Shown here: piece by piece, positions 14,401 to 29,400 of the stretch | Position numbering within the stretch: position 1 is the stretch's first letter | Layout of the letters: each line of letters begins with the position of its first letter | From: Oxyruncus cristatus | Taxonomy: Eukaryota; Chordata; Aves; Passeriformes; Cotingidae | Length of the DNA stretch: 64,000 nt | Reading direction: 5' to 3' | NCBI GenBank assembly: GCA_013399855.1 | Contig: VXAY01005987.1 | Coordinates: forward strand, 404,208 to 468,207 | Notes under the pieces: model-generated | What the model saw: the letters and a program-made list of their open reading frames with translations, nothing else | Told to the model about the DNA's origin: nothing | Databases searched by the model: none | Program-made: the position numbers and the translations under genes

Positions 14401-17400
14401 GCTGTCATTGTCAGACTTTGCAATCGCCCTGTCATATTTCCCAAGCTTTTTTCAAAAGCTGCTACTAGATGAGCCTGTGAAAGAAAGAGAAGACAACATT
14501 TGTCATGACAGTAGGACAATTTTCCCAGATCTATTTGATTTTTAAAAATATGTTTTTCCTCCAAGCACATCTTCTCCATCTCTTTGATACTGGTTTTAAA
14601 CTCAGCCTGAGCTAACTTGGAGAGATGAATCAGCCCAGTGTTTCTCAGGCTTCTTTAGCCCCCAGTGAGATTAACTCAGGTATCTCTGCCTGAAAATGAA
14701 TTATGGATTTAATGGTCTGCTTTGAGTATACTGATATATTGGCTGAAAGGAGTCTGCTCCCAAATAGAAGTTGAGAGCAACTATTTTCAATTACTGGACA
14801 TTTCAAAATGGGATTTCAAGTACTTTATCTTGAAAGGTAAATTTTACCTTCACAAATAAAACTCTCTAGAGAAATCCTAAGTCTCAAACACAAAATACCA
14901 CAGTTAGTTTTATAAAAGGTCATTGCTTAGTCTATTAATCTTATATTGATTATAATCTCTGTGTGTTGTATATATAAAAGTAATGAAAAACTTATGTAAA
15001 ACAAATGTAACATTTATAATGTGTGCGGCTGTATATATAAAAGACAGTCTTGAAAACTGGATATCCTACTACTCACTAAGAAAAGCAATAAAGTTGAAAT
15101 CAAAAGATTTAAAAAATTTAAAGCTGGTTTTTTTTCTTTTTTTCAAACAGCCAGCATCCTACACTTGATGCAAGCAAAATTTATACAAAGAATACATCAA
15201 CTCTTCATTGGTTCTAACTGACGTCAGCCTTTGTAGGCAAAGAAGGACAAGTGGTCATAAAGAAAGCAACAGTCTAAGCCAGCTTGTACTGCCAAGGGAA
15301 AGTAAAGATTTAATTTTCATGAAATTCCATAAAATTACATCCATTTGTCTCACAACACCAAATATCAAAAGCAAAAAGAAATACTTTTTTTCTCTTTGCC
15401 ATCTCAAAAGTGGTAACAGGCAAAGTTTTCAAACGCTGGCACTTGGAAATATAACTCAAATCTAACATATTTATATGCAAAAATGGATTAACTGAGCTTC
15501 CTCAACGAGGAAATTTATTTTTTATTATGTCAGTGCAGGCACACACAGTGCCTGGCAAATTTTTCAGTTGCAGATTTGCATGCTTTTACAAGCATAGTTT
15601 AAATTGTTTGAGTGTATGTGGTTGTACTGAATCTGAGGTATAACCAGGAAAAGATACGGTCCAAAAATTATTTTGTTCTGCATTTGAGGAGAAAGGAAAG
15701 AGCTTCTTGCCACCTTGCTCTGTATATTATCCCTCAAATAGAAAAAAAGATTATCATATATATAATAGTGGCCTACTCTGCTTCTCCCCTTCAAAGCTAT
15801 TGACTGATAAGTGGCTTTTATGTTTTGTAAATAATTTTGGAGTGCTATAAACATTTAAGTATCTTGAAAGCTCCTTATTTTATTCTTATTAAATTTACTA
15901 CAAGTTTCCTCCCTGTAAACTATATTATTTGTAAATTATGTATTTAGTTACTTATGGTTATAGTGGTCAATCCACTTGCTTTCTGCATCTGCAGGGATGC
16001 CTCAGGGATAATTCTTTTGGCAAAGGACTAACTGTTATAAAGATGAGACTAGATTTAGATGCAATTTCTTAAGGATTAATTAGTAAATTGTGTATTTTAA
16101 CATTTATAATTTAGGCTATATATTTGAAGTTACAATTTTAGATAAAATGAACGTGGAATATGTGTTGAATGCACCTCTGAGACCACTGATCAATACTACA
16201 TCCTTTGATTGATTTTACTGTTCTATTCCTCTAAGAAGATAAAAGTAACTAGTTTCTAAACTTCCTTTTCACTTTAATAATTAGCTACATATTAAAAATA
16301 TCTAGACTAATCTATGGTGTTTTATTTCCAAAGATGATGACCACTGACCCAGAACACATTTAGAGACGAAGCAGATGAACTACTACAGAATAAGAGCCAA
16401 ATGTCTCTTCATTACATGTGTTTAACAGGAAACTAATGGAGCTTACATTACCCTGCCTCATAAAAAAATCTGTAGCTTGGCTGATGGCCCGTGGTTTTGC
16501 TTTACCATGAGAATTACAATGGGGACCGAAAGCTTGCAAACAGGAATAATTTGTTTAATTATGCATTGCTTTTTTCTGTTTCTCACTATTAGACTGTAAT
16601 AACCAGAGTTCTTTGGTACCAAACTATGCATATTTGTGAAAAGTATTTTCCTTACAACTTCATCCAATATTGTACATGAATAAATCACAAGGAACTTATA
16701 GGAAAAAAATAAGAACTAAAAAGCATCATTAAAAATGCCATCAAAGGGCACTGAAACTGTTGAATTATTCTGACAGCCTTTAGAGAAAGATAGTCATGTC
16801 ATGACTATGGGTTCTTACTAAAATTCAGATTGTGACAGAGTATATTACCTTCTTTGAGTATCATACTGAATTTCTGGCATCATAAATGTAATTGGATCAG
16901 GATGATGGACTCCTCCTAACTCATTTGAGAAAAAGACTATCAGGTCTTTATTTACTTATAATAAAGAAACATAATTCAAAGTCCCATCAACCAAAGACTA
17001 TTCAAGAAAAAAAACTTCAATTGCTTTGTTCATTACTTTAAATGTTTATTACAACAGAATACTCTTCTATGAAACACAAAGTATTAATTTTCCCCAAAGA
17101 AATAGGGCATAACAAAATAAGAAAAGTTAGTTTGAAAAGGGATAGATTATCATTATATTTATATGTGTATTGAAGTATGCATAAAACATATGTATATGTA
17201 TATATTCTTATTTGAGGTCAGGCTTTGCATTTAAACACCTGAATGTAAAATAATTCAGAAAACAATTAAAGCAAATAGAAAGAAATACCTGTGTCTTTAA
17301 TAATACTCACCAGAAATTAAAAGTTCTAATTAGAAACCTATTTTACACTTACTAATATGGTCATTTGTTTTCATTGGATTGCTAATCTTCAATTTCTAAG

Positions 17401-20400
17401 GATTATTTAATTTATCTAAAAAGTTCTATTCTTGTATTCTCATAAAAATATTTAGGAATATATATATGTAAATTTACAGTCAGTCTATCACACCTTAGAA
17501 ATCATTGTATTAGGTTCATTAGTTTCATTCATGGAGTACAACCATCATTGCAATACCTCAAAAAATAGCCTGAATACTGCATGTACTTTAAATAATACTC
17601 ATTCTAAAATAAAAATATTTCTTCATAATTGAATGCAGTATTTACACTTGGAAATAAATATCCTGGAATTAGAATTCAGTAACTGGATATTACTGAGAGT
17701 ATGCCTACAGCAAAATATATTCATCATTAATATGATATACATATCAGAGATATAGATGATGTATGATGTACAGCTCTTAATCTGTAGATCTTTCACATAT
17801 GAATTGATTTTGACTTCTATTAACATGTGAAATTCCCATCAGAAATAGTCAAAGTGATGTAGGCTCAGGGAATGACTTCAGTGCTAGGATGACAGATTTG
17901 ATTTTAGACATTTCCTTCTCAGTAAATGATTCCAGCCAGGCAAATCCCAAATACCTCAGTTCTTAGGTTTACAGCCTATCCTGAATGTGACATTGGTATA
18001 TGAAACATCTATCTTCTGATACACTTTATGATTTGACCTGGGGTGTTCAGATTTATAAAACAAAAGTAAATAAATAAAGTTCCTCCCACCTGACACGGTT
18101 GAATGAAAGAAGTGTGAAAGGCCAGAAGGGATCGGGCTCATTGCAAGCAGCAACTGTACATCTGGTGACCTTTCCTGTTCGCTGCCTGCTATTATCTTGT
18201 TGCTTGGCTGCAGGATAGTGGTTCAGAGCTGGCCAAACAAGAGTATTAGCCAGCGAATCCCTTCCACTTTCTACCGACATCCTGGTTCTACTACAGTTTG
18301 TAAGCATGCAGCCTTCAGCTTTATACAGTACAAAGCACTGATCAAAGTCCCTCTGAACAGGCTGGTTCAGGCTGCTCGCTGGAATTTGAGCCCTTGTCAG
18401 TCATGTAGGATGTCTGCTGGTTGGACACTTTCTGCTCTGAAAACAGGCCCTTCCTTACTTAGTATGGAGATTTGCCCTTCAGCCACATTGAGACGGGCAC
18501 CAGGGATAAAGCCAGAATCTCAGAAAAAATCTGTAAATTAAGCATCCAAACAACAGCTGGATCCTGTTTGAATTTAATCATATGCAGGCAAAACACTCTG
18601 GGGTTAATCAAATGAAATAAACTGCTGAAATCAAGCATAGTACCTGAGTCCAGCCAACAAAACCTGAACAATAAATGAAACCAAATAAGAAAAATTTTGG
18701 CAGAGTTTCCAAAAATGCCTGAGAAATGCTGTAACTTCCAAATCACAGACTTCGGTATAAAATAATATATTAAGCAAAGGCTTGATGAAATAGGTCAAAT
18801 TTCAATCTGCCGGTCTTTTAATGACATATGTACTAATGTTACCAACAGCCTTCCAGGAGAAGCAAGGAAAGGCACAAACAGTGTTGAAATGAGATAATTA
18901 AGATGCTCTTTTTTTTCCACTCCCATACAATACTTTTGCTCACTTCTACACAGGGAAATGGTAACAACAAATTCATACTGGAGATGAACTGTGAGGGAAC
19001 AAGATTTCTGGCACTTAATAGTTTCCTTCTCCAGACCACAGAAAGGAAAAAAACACTGCCTATTTTCAGACAGGTATGGAAATTAGGAGGAGCTCAGGAC
19101 TAATGCTAAGATGAATGCAATTATAGCAAAGGCGTCAGAAGGGACAGTGTATTTTTCTGGTTAGCAAAGGCACCACAGAAGATACTCTGTTCATACAATC
19201 CTCTGCCTGCCAGAGATGGATGCATCCACAGAGAAGACAGGCAGTGATCAAACTTTTCTGCATTAAACTTAATGTTTATTCAGGTTTTAGCCCACCGATG
19301 TACAAATGTGACTCAAAATGAGGGCCTTAGCAGTGTTATCAATTTATTGATGTCATTTCTTCTCTGAGAATAAATTCCTGATTTTGTTATTAGGACTATT
19401 TCTCCTTTAAAATGCAGGGACTGGTAAAGTATGTTTCAGACCAGAAAACAAATGACAATGAATACATGCAAGGAAAGTGTTTCTAAGGCAGTACAAATTC
19501 ATGAAAATTAGAAGCCCATCTGGGTTTTTCATGTTTGTCAAATTATATCAATATTTGTTAGTTACTCTCATAGTTTTTTATGAAAAGTATATAATTACTG
19601 GCATTTAAACATAAATTCTGTAATTACACTAAATGGACAAACTGCTTTACTGTCTGCAGAGTAAAGTGAGAAATGGTACCACAAGCCTGAATTATCACCT
19701 GGAACAGACACTGAGCACAAGCCCACCACAGGAAAACAGTTTAGTTTTACTGATGTGACACCTCTGCTCAGAATCACAGAATGGTTTAGGTTGGGAGGGA
19801 CTTTTAATGATCATTTAGTCCAACCTCTGGCTGTAGGCAGACATGTCTTTCACTAGAACAGGGGCTTGCTGGAATCAAGATAACTCCTTATTACTCTCTA
19901 CAACTACCTGAGAGGAGGTTGTAGCCAGGTGGGAGTTGGTCTCTTCTCCCAGGCAACCAGCAGTAAGACAAAAGGGCACGAGCTTAAGCTTGTGCCAGGG
20001 GAGGTTTAGGTTGGATATTGGAAGAAATTTTTTACAGAGAGAGTAATCAGCCATTGGAATGGGCTGCCCAGGGAGGTGGTGGATTCACCGTCCCTGGAGG
20101 TTTTTAAGACGAGACTGGATGTGGCACTTAGTGCCATGGCCTAGTAACTGCGGTGGTGTTGGATCAAGGATTGGACTTGATGATCTCAGAGGTCTTTTCC
20201 AACCCGGTTGATTTTATGCTTCTGTGATTCCTCTGGGTAACACCAGGGAACTCAGAGTGGAGATGGGAAAGTCTGTGACTGTGCAGTGTCCCAAGCCCAG
20301 CCCACCTCCCTGTGTTCTTCACTTTCATGCAAAGCTGCTGCACCCCTGCATTCTTGGTGGAAAGAAAAGTGCCCTGCAGAGAGCAACAGACTCATTAGTA

Positions 20401-23400
20401 AACACAACTACTTGAGGCACACTGACTTAGCTCTTCTGACTTGCAGTGTTGGTTTTAGTTTGTTGCTCTCAGGATGGGTGAATGCCCAACCCGGCAAAGA
20501 TGAAGGGTAGTATCTAAAATATGTGAGTTAAGGAACCCTATACCCATTAGATATGCTGCCTATTCCACCTATACATTCTCAAATGAATAACCCAACTCAG
20601 AATCTAGGTTTTGAATTTACAAACATCACAGTGTCCTGTATCATCTGCTTCACTAGTTCATTCTCAGTACTCAGAAGAGTCTGGCAATGTACACTGCTAG
20701 ACATAGATGTACAAATACCCACAGATGTTCTGCAGCCACCTGAACAGAGAAAGAAGTGCTAATCATAGCTCTTTCACATTTTCACGTATAGCAGTCCTAA
20801 GAACACAAGCAGCTTCCACAGAGCTAGAGATTATTTTCTCACAACATGAACACAGTGCTACTTCACCAACTGAAAGAATTTCTTTAAAATTATGGCAGTA
20901 TTCATAGATCTAAACACTCAGGAAACCAACATTTCAAAGAAATGCACTCTACAGGTTGCCCAAGAAATCAGGAAACTGCTTTCTTGAACTGCAAAATGAT
21001 GCTCTCTTGCAACTGCATCTCAGCTTTCCTTGGTAGCACTAACTATAATTATATCCTGATTTACATTTAAAAATCAATACAATAGATTGTTCAGTAGCTA
21101 TCCAGTGACTTCACCTTAAACCAGAGTAACCAGACAGGGTTGTAGCTCTCATTCTGTATTGGGCATTATTTTCAGATAACGTGTTCATTAACTCCTATTA
21201 CCAGTAAAAGGCAATTGGAAGGAACACCAGGGAATATCTCTGTGAAACAGCCCAGTTTTCATCAGTTATGTATCAGCACTGTTGTTGCAGCATATGAATT
21301 CTAGATACACTTGTATACTGTGCTTCCCTTCACACCTGTCTGCATTTTGCAGACTTTATCTTTGTAAAATGGAACTCTAATGAATTTTATCAGAATATGC
21401 AAATCATGCCCCTTCTTTGGTTGTGTCTCCTTACTTTTGGCCTTTTTTTTATAATTGATTCTGAGAAAAGAGTGAAACTGAACAGGAAAGGACTGTTGTC
21501 ACATCCAAAGTGTGGAACCTCTCCTTTCCATTTCCACTGTCCACTTTCCGCTTCTTTTAGAAACGGATTTCTTCTCCTGGGAAGCTGGGGCAACATAAAC
21601 ATTTAATGAAGTAATTAATTTGAAAAACACCAAAATAAACAAATAGTAAAAGTCATCCAGAATACATGTTGAGTAACAGCTATTAGCCAATCTGATATTG
21701 GGTTCTTTGATACTGTTTCTGATCACAAGCAAAACTACTTACATTTGCTGAAAGTTGAGAAGTAAGCGTAGCAACCTTCTCTTGTGATGCAACCAACTCT
21801 CTCCGCAGTTTTTGAATTTGCTAGAAAAACAAGACTGCTGTCAATATTCCAGCAACTTCCTTTTGTTGTGGTTATTTTGGTATGTTTTCTTAAGAGATTA
21901 CAAACAAGTTTACAGCATCTTAGTTTCACATTTTAGTCTCCAAAATATTCAGAAATACAAAATATTAAAGTTGATTCTTAGTGTTGCTCCAACTGCTTTT
22001 TTTTTGCACTTAACCAGTGTACGAGCTAGGATTTCAGTTAAGGGAGCACATATGGGCAAATGCTTTATTACCTCATATGTAAAATCCTGTTTGCAAGGGA
22101 AATGTCATGCTGTTTTTCCCAATCCCATAAGTTCCAAACATATCTTTAGTGCAATCAAGGAGAGCAGCCCTGGATGTGGCCTGAGATTTTGAAGCATGAA
22201 TCCATTTGGGTGAGGTTCACTGTGCCTGACTGCAGACATAATGCAAGCAACATATGTTAAATGTCTACATTAGACTAAGATAAAGTGACAAGAAGTACTC
22301 CCCCACTGCCTGGCATGAAGAAGGTTTTGATGGCTACCTCAGACACAGATTTTTGCTTGTAGATGTCTAAAATTAGGCCAGGGAAAGTAATATTTTTTTT
22401 TCTTTAACACAATATTTCCTACAGTCCCTGAAATTTAAACACGCAGCCTCTTTAGACCTTATATAGTATTCAAAAACTTGCTTGACAACTTACAAAAATA
22501 AATGCCACTTTAAATGTGCTTGTGGACATGAAACTAAACTTAATTCAAGACTCCTGTATCCTTTAATGAAAAACAGAATCCTCAAGAGATTTACATTTAC
22601 GTCCTGTTTACATTTCAGCTGGAATAGATATGTAGCATGAAGCTTGCATATCATTTTAAGCTCTTTTAACCCTATTTGAGATGTTACTGGGACTTCTGGG
22701 CATTGCACTGATCTTAAGCACAGTATGGGATTCACTCTGAAAATCCCTTTCGTATTCAGACATAAAAGAAATTATTCCAGACTAGAGAAGTAAAATGTGT
22801 AAAGCTAGCCTAGGAAAGGGAGCATATAACAGTCACTGCTAAAACCTATTGCAGTACTTTAGTTTTATGACTCCCGTGAAAACCAACAAGGAATATTGCA
22901 CAAGCTTTAAGAATGAACAAGTTCCTGTACTTCCACAATACAAAAATAGCTAGGTCATTTACACTGGTTCAGTGCAAAGGAGACAGATTATCAAGCTGTT
23001 CTCCATCCTGGACCGACTCTTTTCTTTTCCCAAGTTTTCAGTTTTTAAGTGCAATTATTTGATGTTCCTTCTTAAGCTACACTTTCATCATATTCCTGCA
23101 GCTACAAAAAGGTAGATCTTATGAAGTGCTGTTCAATATCTCCTGTAACAGCATCACAAGAAGACTCAGATACTGAGAAAACATCATGTTGAAAAACACA
23201 AGAAAGAAATGTTGTTTCACCTCTATATACAGGCATATATAGAGGGCAATAAAATGAAAAATTGTAATTTACACTACTGAGCTATGGCATGCCTCTTTAG
23301 CTTCTTTGTTTAAATTTTAAGAGAAGTGAGCTTAGATAATTCAGGTAGAAATTACATTGAAATATACTGCAGCAAGGAGGAAGAATATGTTTATTTGTTC

Positions 23401-26400
23401 AACTTCCTCAAAACATCTTGAAATATCTAGAACAGTAAAAATAGGAGCAGCAAAAATGCAGGAGTTGGAAGGCATGTAGCTCTGTGAAGTGGAAGTGCAC
23501 CCCTTGGTGCTGTATTTTATTGCTGCTACTCCTTGGTGCCCTTTTAATACAACCAGGACTTCATTTTGAGAAAGGCTGTAATTGTATCCAGCTGCTGACC
23601 CAGGCTTGTCACCCATTCTTATACATTGTGAGGGGAAAGAAGCTATTTTCCATGTCAAATTTGATTTATATCTGAAATCAATCGGCATTGCTCTGAAATC
23701 CATCAAAGTGGTCACTTTCAGAAATTTAATATAATGCAAAATGTAAGGGAGAGAAGTTCAAAGTAATCATTTGAAATATTTTTCTCCCAAAAGGCAGTAC
23801 ATTACCTTGAATTGCACAGTCCTTAAGATCCAGTACAGAGTGGTATTAAGTCTGAAATCAGACCTATCACAACTCTTCCACTCAACACCCAATTCTCATT
23901 GATTCTTTTCATCTTTTCAGAATGGCAGCCAGGAGGCTTTCTTCAGCACAATGATAAGAAAACACCTTCTAGTACACTAAAAGCTGCACCAGATTTTTAC
24001 CTATACTTCTTAAAAGGTGATGCAAAGACACAGAGTATATTTTTCCTGGTGACTAGGCAGTTTAGCCAAAGCAAGTAAAAAATAAACTATAAAATAATAT
24101 AATGCAATGCATAAATATAAAAATGAAGAGAAGTTCTTACCTCTGAATGTGCTTTTTCTTCTGCCTGGAAGAAAACAAAGAAGAAATGGCTTAGAATCAG
24201 TGTGCAACATAATTGCGGTAATAAAAAACAAGAGCCAGCTACACTGAAGTGAAATGAATAGCTTCATGAATCCATTACATTTAAGGAAGGTATCCAGTAA
24301 AAACAGTAAGTGGAATTCCTTTCAACTTACTTGGCAAGGCTCCAGCTGAAACCCCAAAGAGTATGCCAGTATACTGACAACATGAAACAGTGGATAAAGG
24401 GAGAACAGGACCAGAACTGCAGAAATTGCAGCTATATTTCTAAGATACAAAAGAAAATTTACTATGCTGTCACTGTACGGACCTTAGTTTGATATAAGAA
24501 AACTTTTACACGAGAATGATTATTAGGGCTTCTAGAATCATATTTGTTTTTAATGTATACCAAGCAATATTCATAATACAATAATAACTAATCCCTGCTA
24601 AGAAAAGTTGTCAGCACACCTGTAAAACATACATGGGGGAAGGTGAGAGGTACTCGCAGTTTAAAGTAATTTCTTCCATACAAAATACTGACCAAAATAT
24701 TAAGGGCTATCAAGGCATGTTAAAGTTTTGACTTATACTTGCTAATATTATTTAACAATTTTACATATTTTCCATATTGTAATGTATTTTGTCATATAAT
24801 GAAGCTATTTACTCAGCAACCTTTTTTTTCAACAGGGCAAAAAACTAAACCGTTGCAAGGTAAACCTTTGAAAGTCATTCAATTTCTCAGCATGGGATTT
24901 GTCCTTTTTAGGTGACATTTGACGGACAGAGAAATCTTGCTTTAGTGGGATTCTAATGGAAAGGAATGGAGTGTCTTGAGAAAGGAACCCTTTCACAACA
25001 TAAAAAAAGAATCAGTTAATGTACTGGAAATCGATCCGCCCCATGGTCTGAGGTGGCCCAAGTTCAGAGAAACAGTCTAGCATGTTCTGGAAGAGAAATA
25101 CGCAGCAAAAGGAAAATGTAGCTAGAAGAATTATCTATAAATAACACTAGAAACACTGAGAAAACCCATGGTAAGGTTTCTGAAGAAGATTCTCTAACAT
25201 TGGGCAGTCTGTGCTATTACAAATATAGCTGATTTTGGGCCTGTATGAGGCATAATTTTTTTGCTATTAAAATTTTAATGATTTATTACAGAAATGTTTT
25301 ATTGCTCTCCCTGGTGTAAGGGGAGAAGACTTCCGAAAAATGCCTTTTTCCATACATGCTTACCTGTTAACAGTTACTAAACAGACCGTGATGCCATGAT
25401 ATTAACCTTTTGACTGAAACTACTATAATACCTGATACACCACTACATGAGGATGATTTAGTATAAAGGCAGTTTTATTTGCCAGTACTGACATGGCGCT
25501 CAGACTGTGACACACTAATTTTCTGATCTATGTTTGCCGAAAGGAGATCTGCCTACAGAAAAGGAAAAAAAAAAAAAAAAGAATTCTATTCCCATTATTG
25601 TTACTTCAAATAAGCAGTGTGTGGCAAGTCACAAAGGGATTGAGGATGACCATGAAAAAAAAAAAATAGGTTGATGACTTTTTCCTAAAACAGCCATGTG
25701 GGGACATGATGTTGTCCTTAGACTACCAAACCTGCTGATGAAGGCAATGTTCCATGTTGTTACCAGAGGACTCCACCATTGCACAAGGAAGCATTTCCTG
25801 TCTTCCTGAGTTCAGAGAGGTGGCTACCACAGGTCAGCTTTTGTGGGCAGTATAAGAAATAATTGAAAAAGAAAGAAGAGGATTCTGTGGATACTATCAA
25901 CTTAAAAAATAAAATCTAACAACCAAATACATCTGAGCGATTTTTACTTAAGTTCATGCTGACACCATTGTAACCCAGGTCTCAGCCATTGCTTCAAAAG
26001 GTTCTAAAAGAAAAAGAAAAAACATCATATGTATGCCTCCCATTCTTGTAAGGATTATTTTTTCTATTTTTGAAATCTTAGAATATTAACATACAAATGA
26101 CATGTTCTTACACGTCTCCTTTTAGCTTGGCTTAGCACAATCAATGAAGCCCAGGGAGTCAACTAAATATGTGAAAATTTAAGTGTCTCCCCTACTGAGC
26201 AGGAGGAGATTAAAACTGGAGACAACCTATTAATTTCTCAGAGCACTGGATGTATTCACTGCCAAAACTGAATCAATCTACTAAGTCTGCTTACACGGCA
26301 TATTTTTCAGTGAAACAAAATGGCTGTCTTTGTACATGTATAGGAAACAAGCATGACACAATACATTACAATGTGGAAAACATCTAAAATTGTTAAATAA

Positions 26401-29400
26401 TATTAGCAAGTTTAAGTTAAAACTTTAACATGCCTTGAAACATACCGGAAACAAGCTAGGTTTCCAGTCTATGCAGGTTAAGTTCTGAAAACCCAAATGC
26501 AAGTCAAGAAGAAAGCCAATACATACAGAAAAGAGTAGAGAATGCAGAACTTCTGTGTCACTAGACTTATTCATTTCAACGGTAGTAAATCATGAAATGT
26601 CTCTTCTGAATATCATATTCCAATTCTCAAAGAAACATTCTTCATAGAATACCTTAAAGATTTTCAACTATCCTTTGGTAATAATACATAATGATCTTGA
26701 TCTTTATTTAGTACTTCATCTGAAACTCTCCGATGATTAGGCTGCAGAGAACCACTAACACTAAGGCTCAGACAATGCCTGAGAAATCTGACAAATATAT
26801 TTGATTGAGATAGTTATGAAAACGCAGCTGCTTTGGAATTCCTGCTTAGTGATTTTGGCCTGCTTAAGAAAGGTAAAAAAGCTCCTATACTCCTCCTTGA
26901 ATTTAGTAATAGCTGAAAGCAACTTATATGTGCCATAACCCTATGAAGCTCCCATTGCTCTCTGCATTCAGCTGATGTGATATTGTCAACCTTTCATGTT
27001 TCTATACTCCACCTGTGCTTCATCTTCTGATTTATTGCTAAAAGTTTAAGCTTTTTTCACAGAGGGATAAAGCAGAAGAAATTCAGTTCAAAAATCATCC
27101 TTAAAGTCAATTCTAGTAATTTTGTCATACTAATTCCTTTCTGGTCCTTTACAGATTTTTCTGCAACTTCCATTATCTTGCCGGCATAATCCATTACTTA
27201 AGGAACGGGGCTCAGCTGCAATGTGAATTCACAGTCAGAAATTTCAGAAGATATGTATAGAATGAACGTGGGTAAACAGTTTAAAGTTTATTTTGCAGGA
27301 AAAATACTGTTCTTTAGTGTCATTGGTAATATTTCCAAGATATTCTGTAACATTGAAGTAAGTAAGTATTAGTAAACTCTTGCTACATTAGACAACATCA
27401 GAGCACAGAGATCTCACACGTACTGAGTGCTGAAAGCATCCTGTGTCACTCTATAATTCAATTTTTACCATCTATCAGTTTCATAACAGTCTTCTAAAAT
27501 TTGACATCATATCTTGAGTTATAATTTTGGATGCCACTTCCCATGCAAACTGATCACAGTGTCTCATAGACAGGAAAATAGTTCTAAATATTTTTCAACC
27601 ACCAACACATAAGAGAGAAGCTTTACTATGAATGTTAGTCATACCTCATGTGCAGCCAGTCTGCATATACATTCTACATCCCCGACTTCTACCTCCTCTT
27701 CCCCATTCCCAAGTAATTTGGGACTCGTCTGGACTGGAATTACTTGCAACTTGAAGTTTAAGACCCTGGACAAACCTAATGCATGTGTTCTTGATGTTTT
27801 AGATATGCCTTTGTATGAACCTTTTTCGGATTACACACAACTCAGAGAGGCACCTGGAAACATGCAGAGGACATAGACTTTTCACGAATGAATGGGATGA
27901 AAGCAGTTAAGTGGTTTGCTCTCCTGTGAAAAGGGCTACTACAGCATGTACTTGTAGTTAGCAAACAGGTTGCAAAACAAAAGTTGTGTATCCTCAAGGG
28001 AACGTCCAAGCATGTTAAACTGCTCTGATATGGATGATTTCTCATCAGTAGAACAACTGAAGCAATCAATTATACAAAACATATAGTGCCCCCCTAAGAT
28101 AACAAAAACAATATTAAAACAATAAAATAGAGAAAAAAAATCAAACCCAGAACAATTTTGGAGGTAGAAACAAATCTAATTAGTCTAATTAACTAAGATT
28201 AAAGTTTTAAAAGTTACTCTTCTCTTTGGAAATAGCAACCAAATGCTGTCATTTGCAAGAAAGATCAGTAGACATTTAAACTGCAAATTTTATCTCCCTT
28301 ACCCTAAAGCAATCTTGCGGTTTTCAAGAAGTGTACCTCAAACAGTGCCAAGATATAATTACTTTGTAAATTGTGCAATTAGAAAACTAGCTGAAATTAA
28401 GCAGAATCACTCAAAATTACGAACTACAATAGCATAAGGACCGCCCTTAAAGAGACGCTCTGAGACCATTATCTTCTTTTTAGCTTTCAAAATGTATACT
28501 AGGTGATTTTAAACTGTTATAAGCAATAAACAGAAAAAGATGAAAATAACATTTGCTAAAATAGCATGCAGTAATATAAAGTTGAAAATAAACATTACTA
28601 CTTTATTGAGGTGAAATTTTAAAATTCTTCCAAATCTCAAAGTATTGAAATTGTCATGAACAATGGACAAGAACCAAGGCAGGGAGAACTTTTTTCTACA
28701 ATGTCAATACTCACCGTAGAGTAGAGAGAGGATGTGCTGGAGACAAGTGATAATGAGGACCCATGTACTTTAAAAAAAAAAAAACAAAAACCCATGAAAT
28801 ATTGATAAAAGCATAAAACTTCCCCCATGTAGCTCAATAACTAAACAAGTTTTTTAAAATGAGAACCAATTTCCTACAAAGAGCAATTATGGGTATAGAA
28901 ATCTATTGATATATTCCCCTGCATTTAGAAAGATTGTCCTGTACAGATAAAACGCTTTCTGTGTTTAAGGCAGGAGAGTGAGCCTATGACATCCGGTATT
29001 ATTATCAGCAAATCAAGCATCCCTTTTGTTGTTTTGACAAGTAATCACTTGATAAAGACAGTCTTTAGAGAAACTAGAAATTGAGCTGTCTATACATCTG
29101 TCCTAAACTGAGCAAATTATTTTCATAAGAGACAATGCTTTGGAGAACAGTTCACGTTCCCTGGTGGGAGCTCCCAAGCTTTGCTCAGCACAATGCTGAC
29201 TTGTGTAGTCGTGGTCCATGGGAAGGGGTTACTGTGAGACATAGTGCCATTATTTCCACTAATCATCAGTGGAGTCAGTCTCAAGAGCATCGAGTGAATG
29301 CTGCAGGGCTGCAGTTTAAAAAATGGAGTACCTGGCCAGTCTGAAAATGGCAAGTGAAGACTAAAACTGAAACAAAATTGCTCCTTCTGCTTCTGATGAC

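Larger units (their letters stand above)
14475..21742 (-). other. NAV3: NAV3 intron, 7,268 nt
   Basis: Longest complete intron in the window. It holds the head-to-head CR1 pair (19770-20230), short AT dinucleotide stretches (such as 17459-17468) and a GC-richer block at about 18095-18545. No exon found. Confidence 0.8.

Noticed and set aside
19866..20230. Possible functional LINE copy
   Set aside because: Only the last few hundred bases of a CR1 are present, so it has no complete ORF and cannot be active.
23341..23739. 132-codon minus-strand ORF in an intron
   Set aside because: No similarity to NAV3 or any family I recognise and no convincing splice sites in frame.
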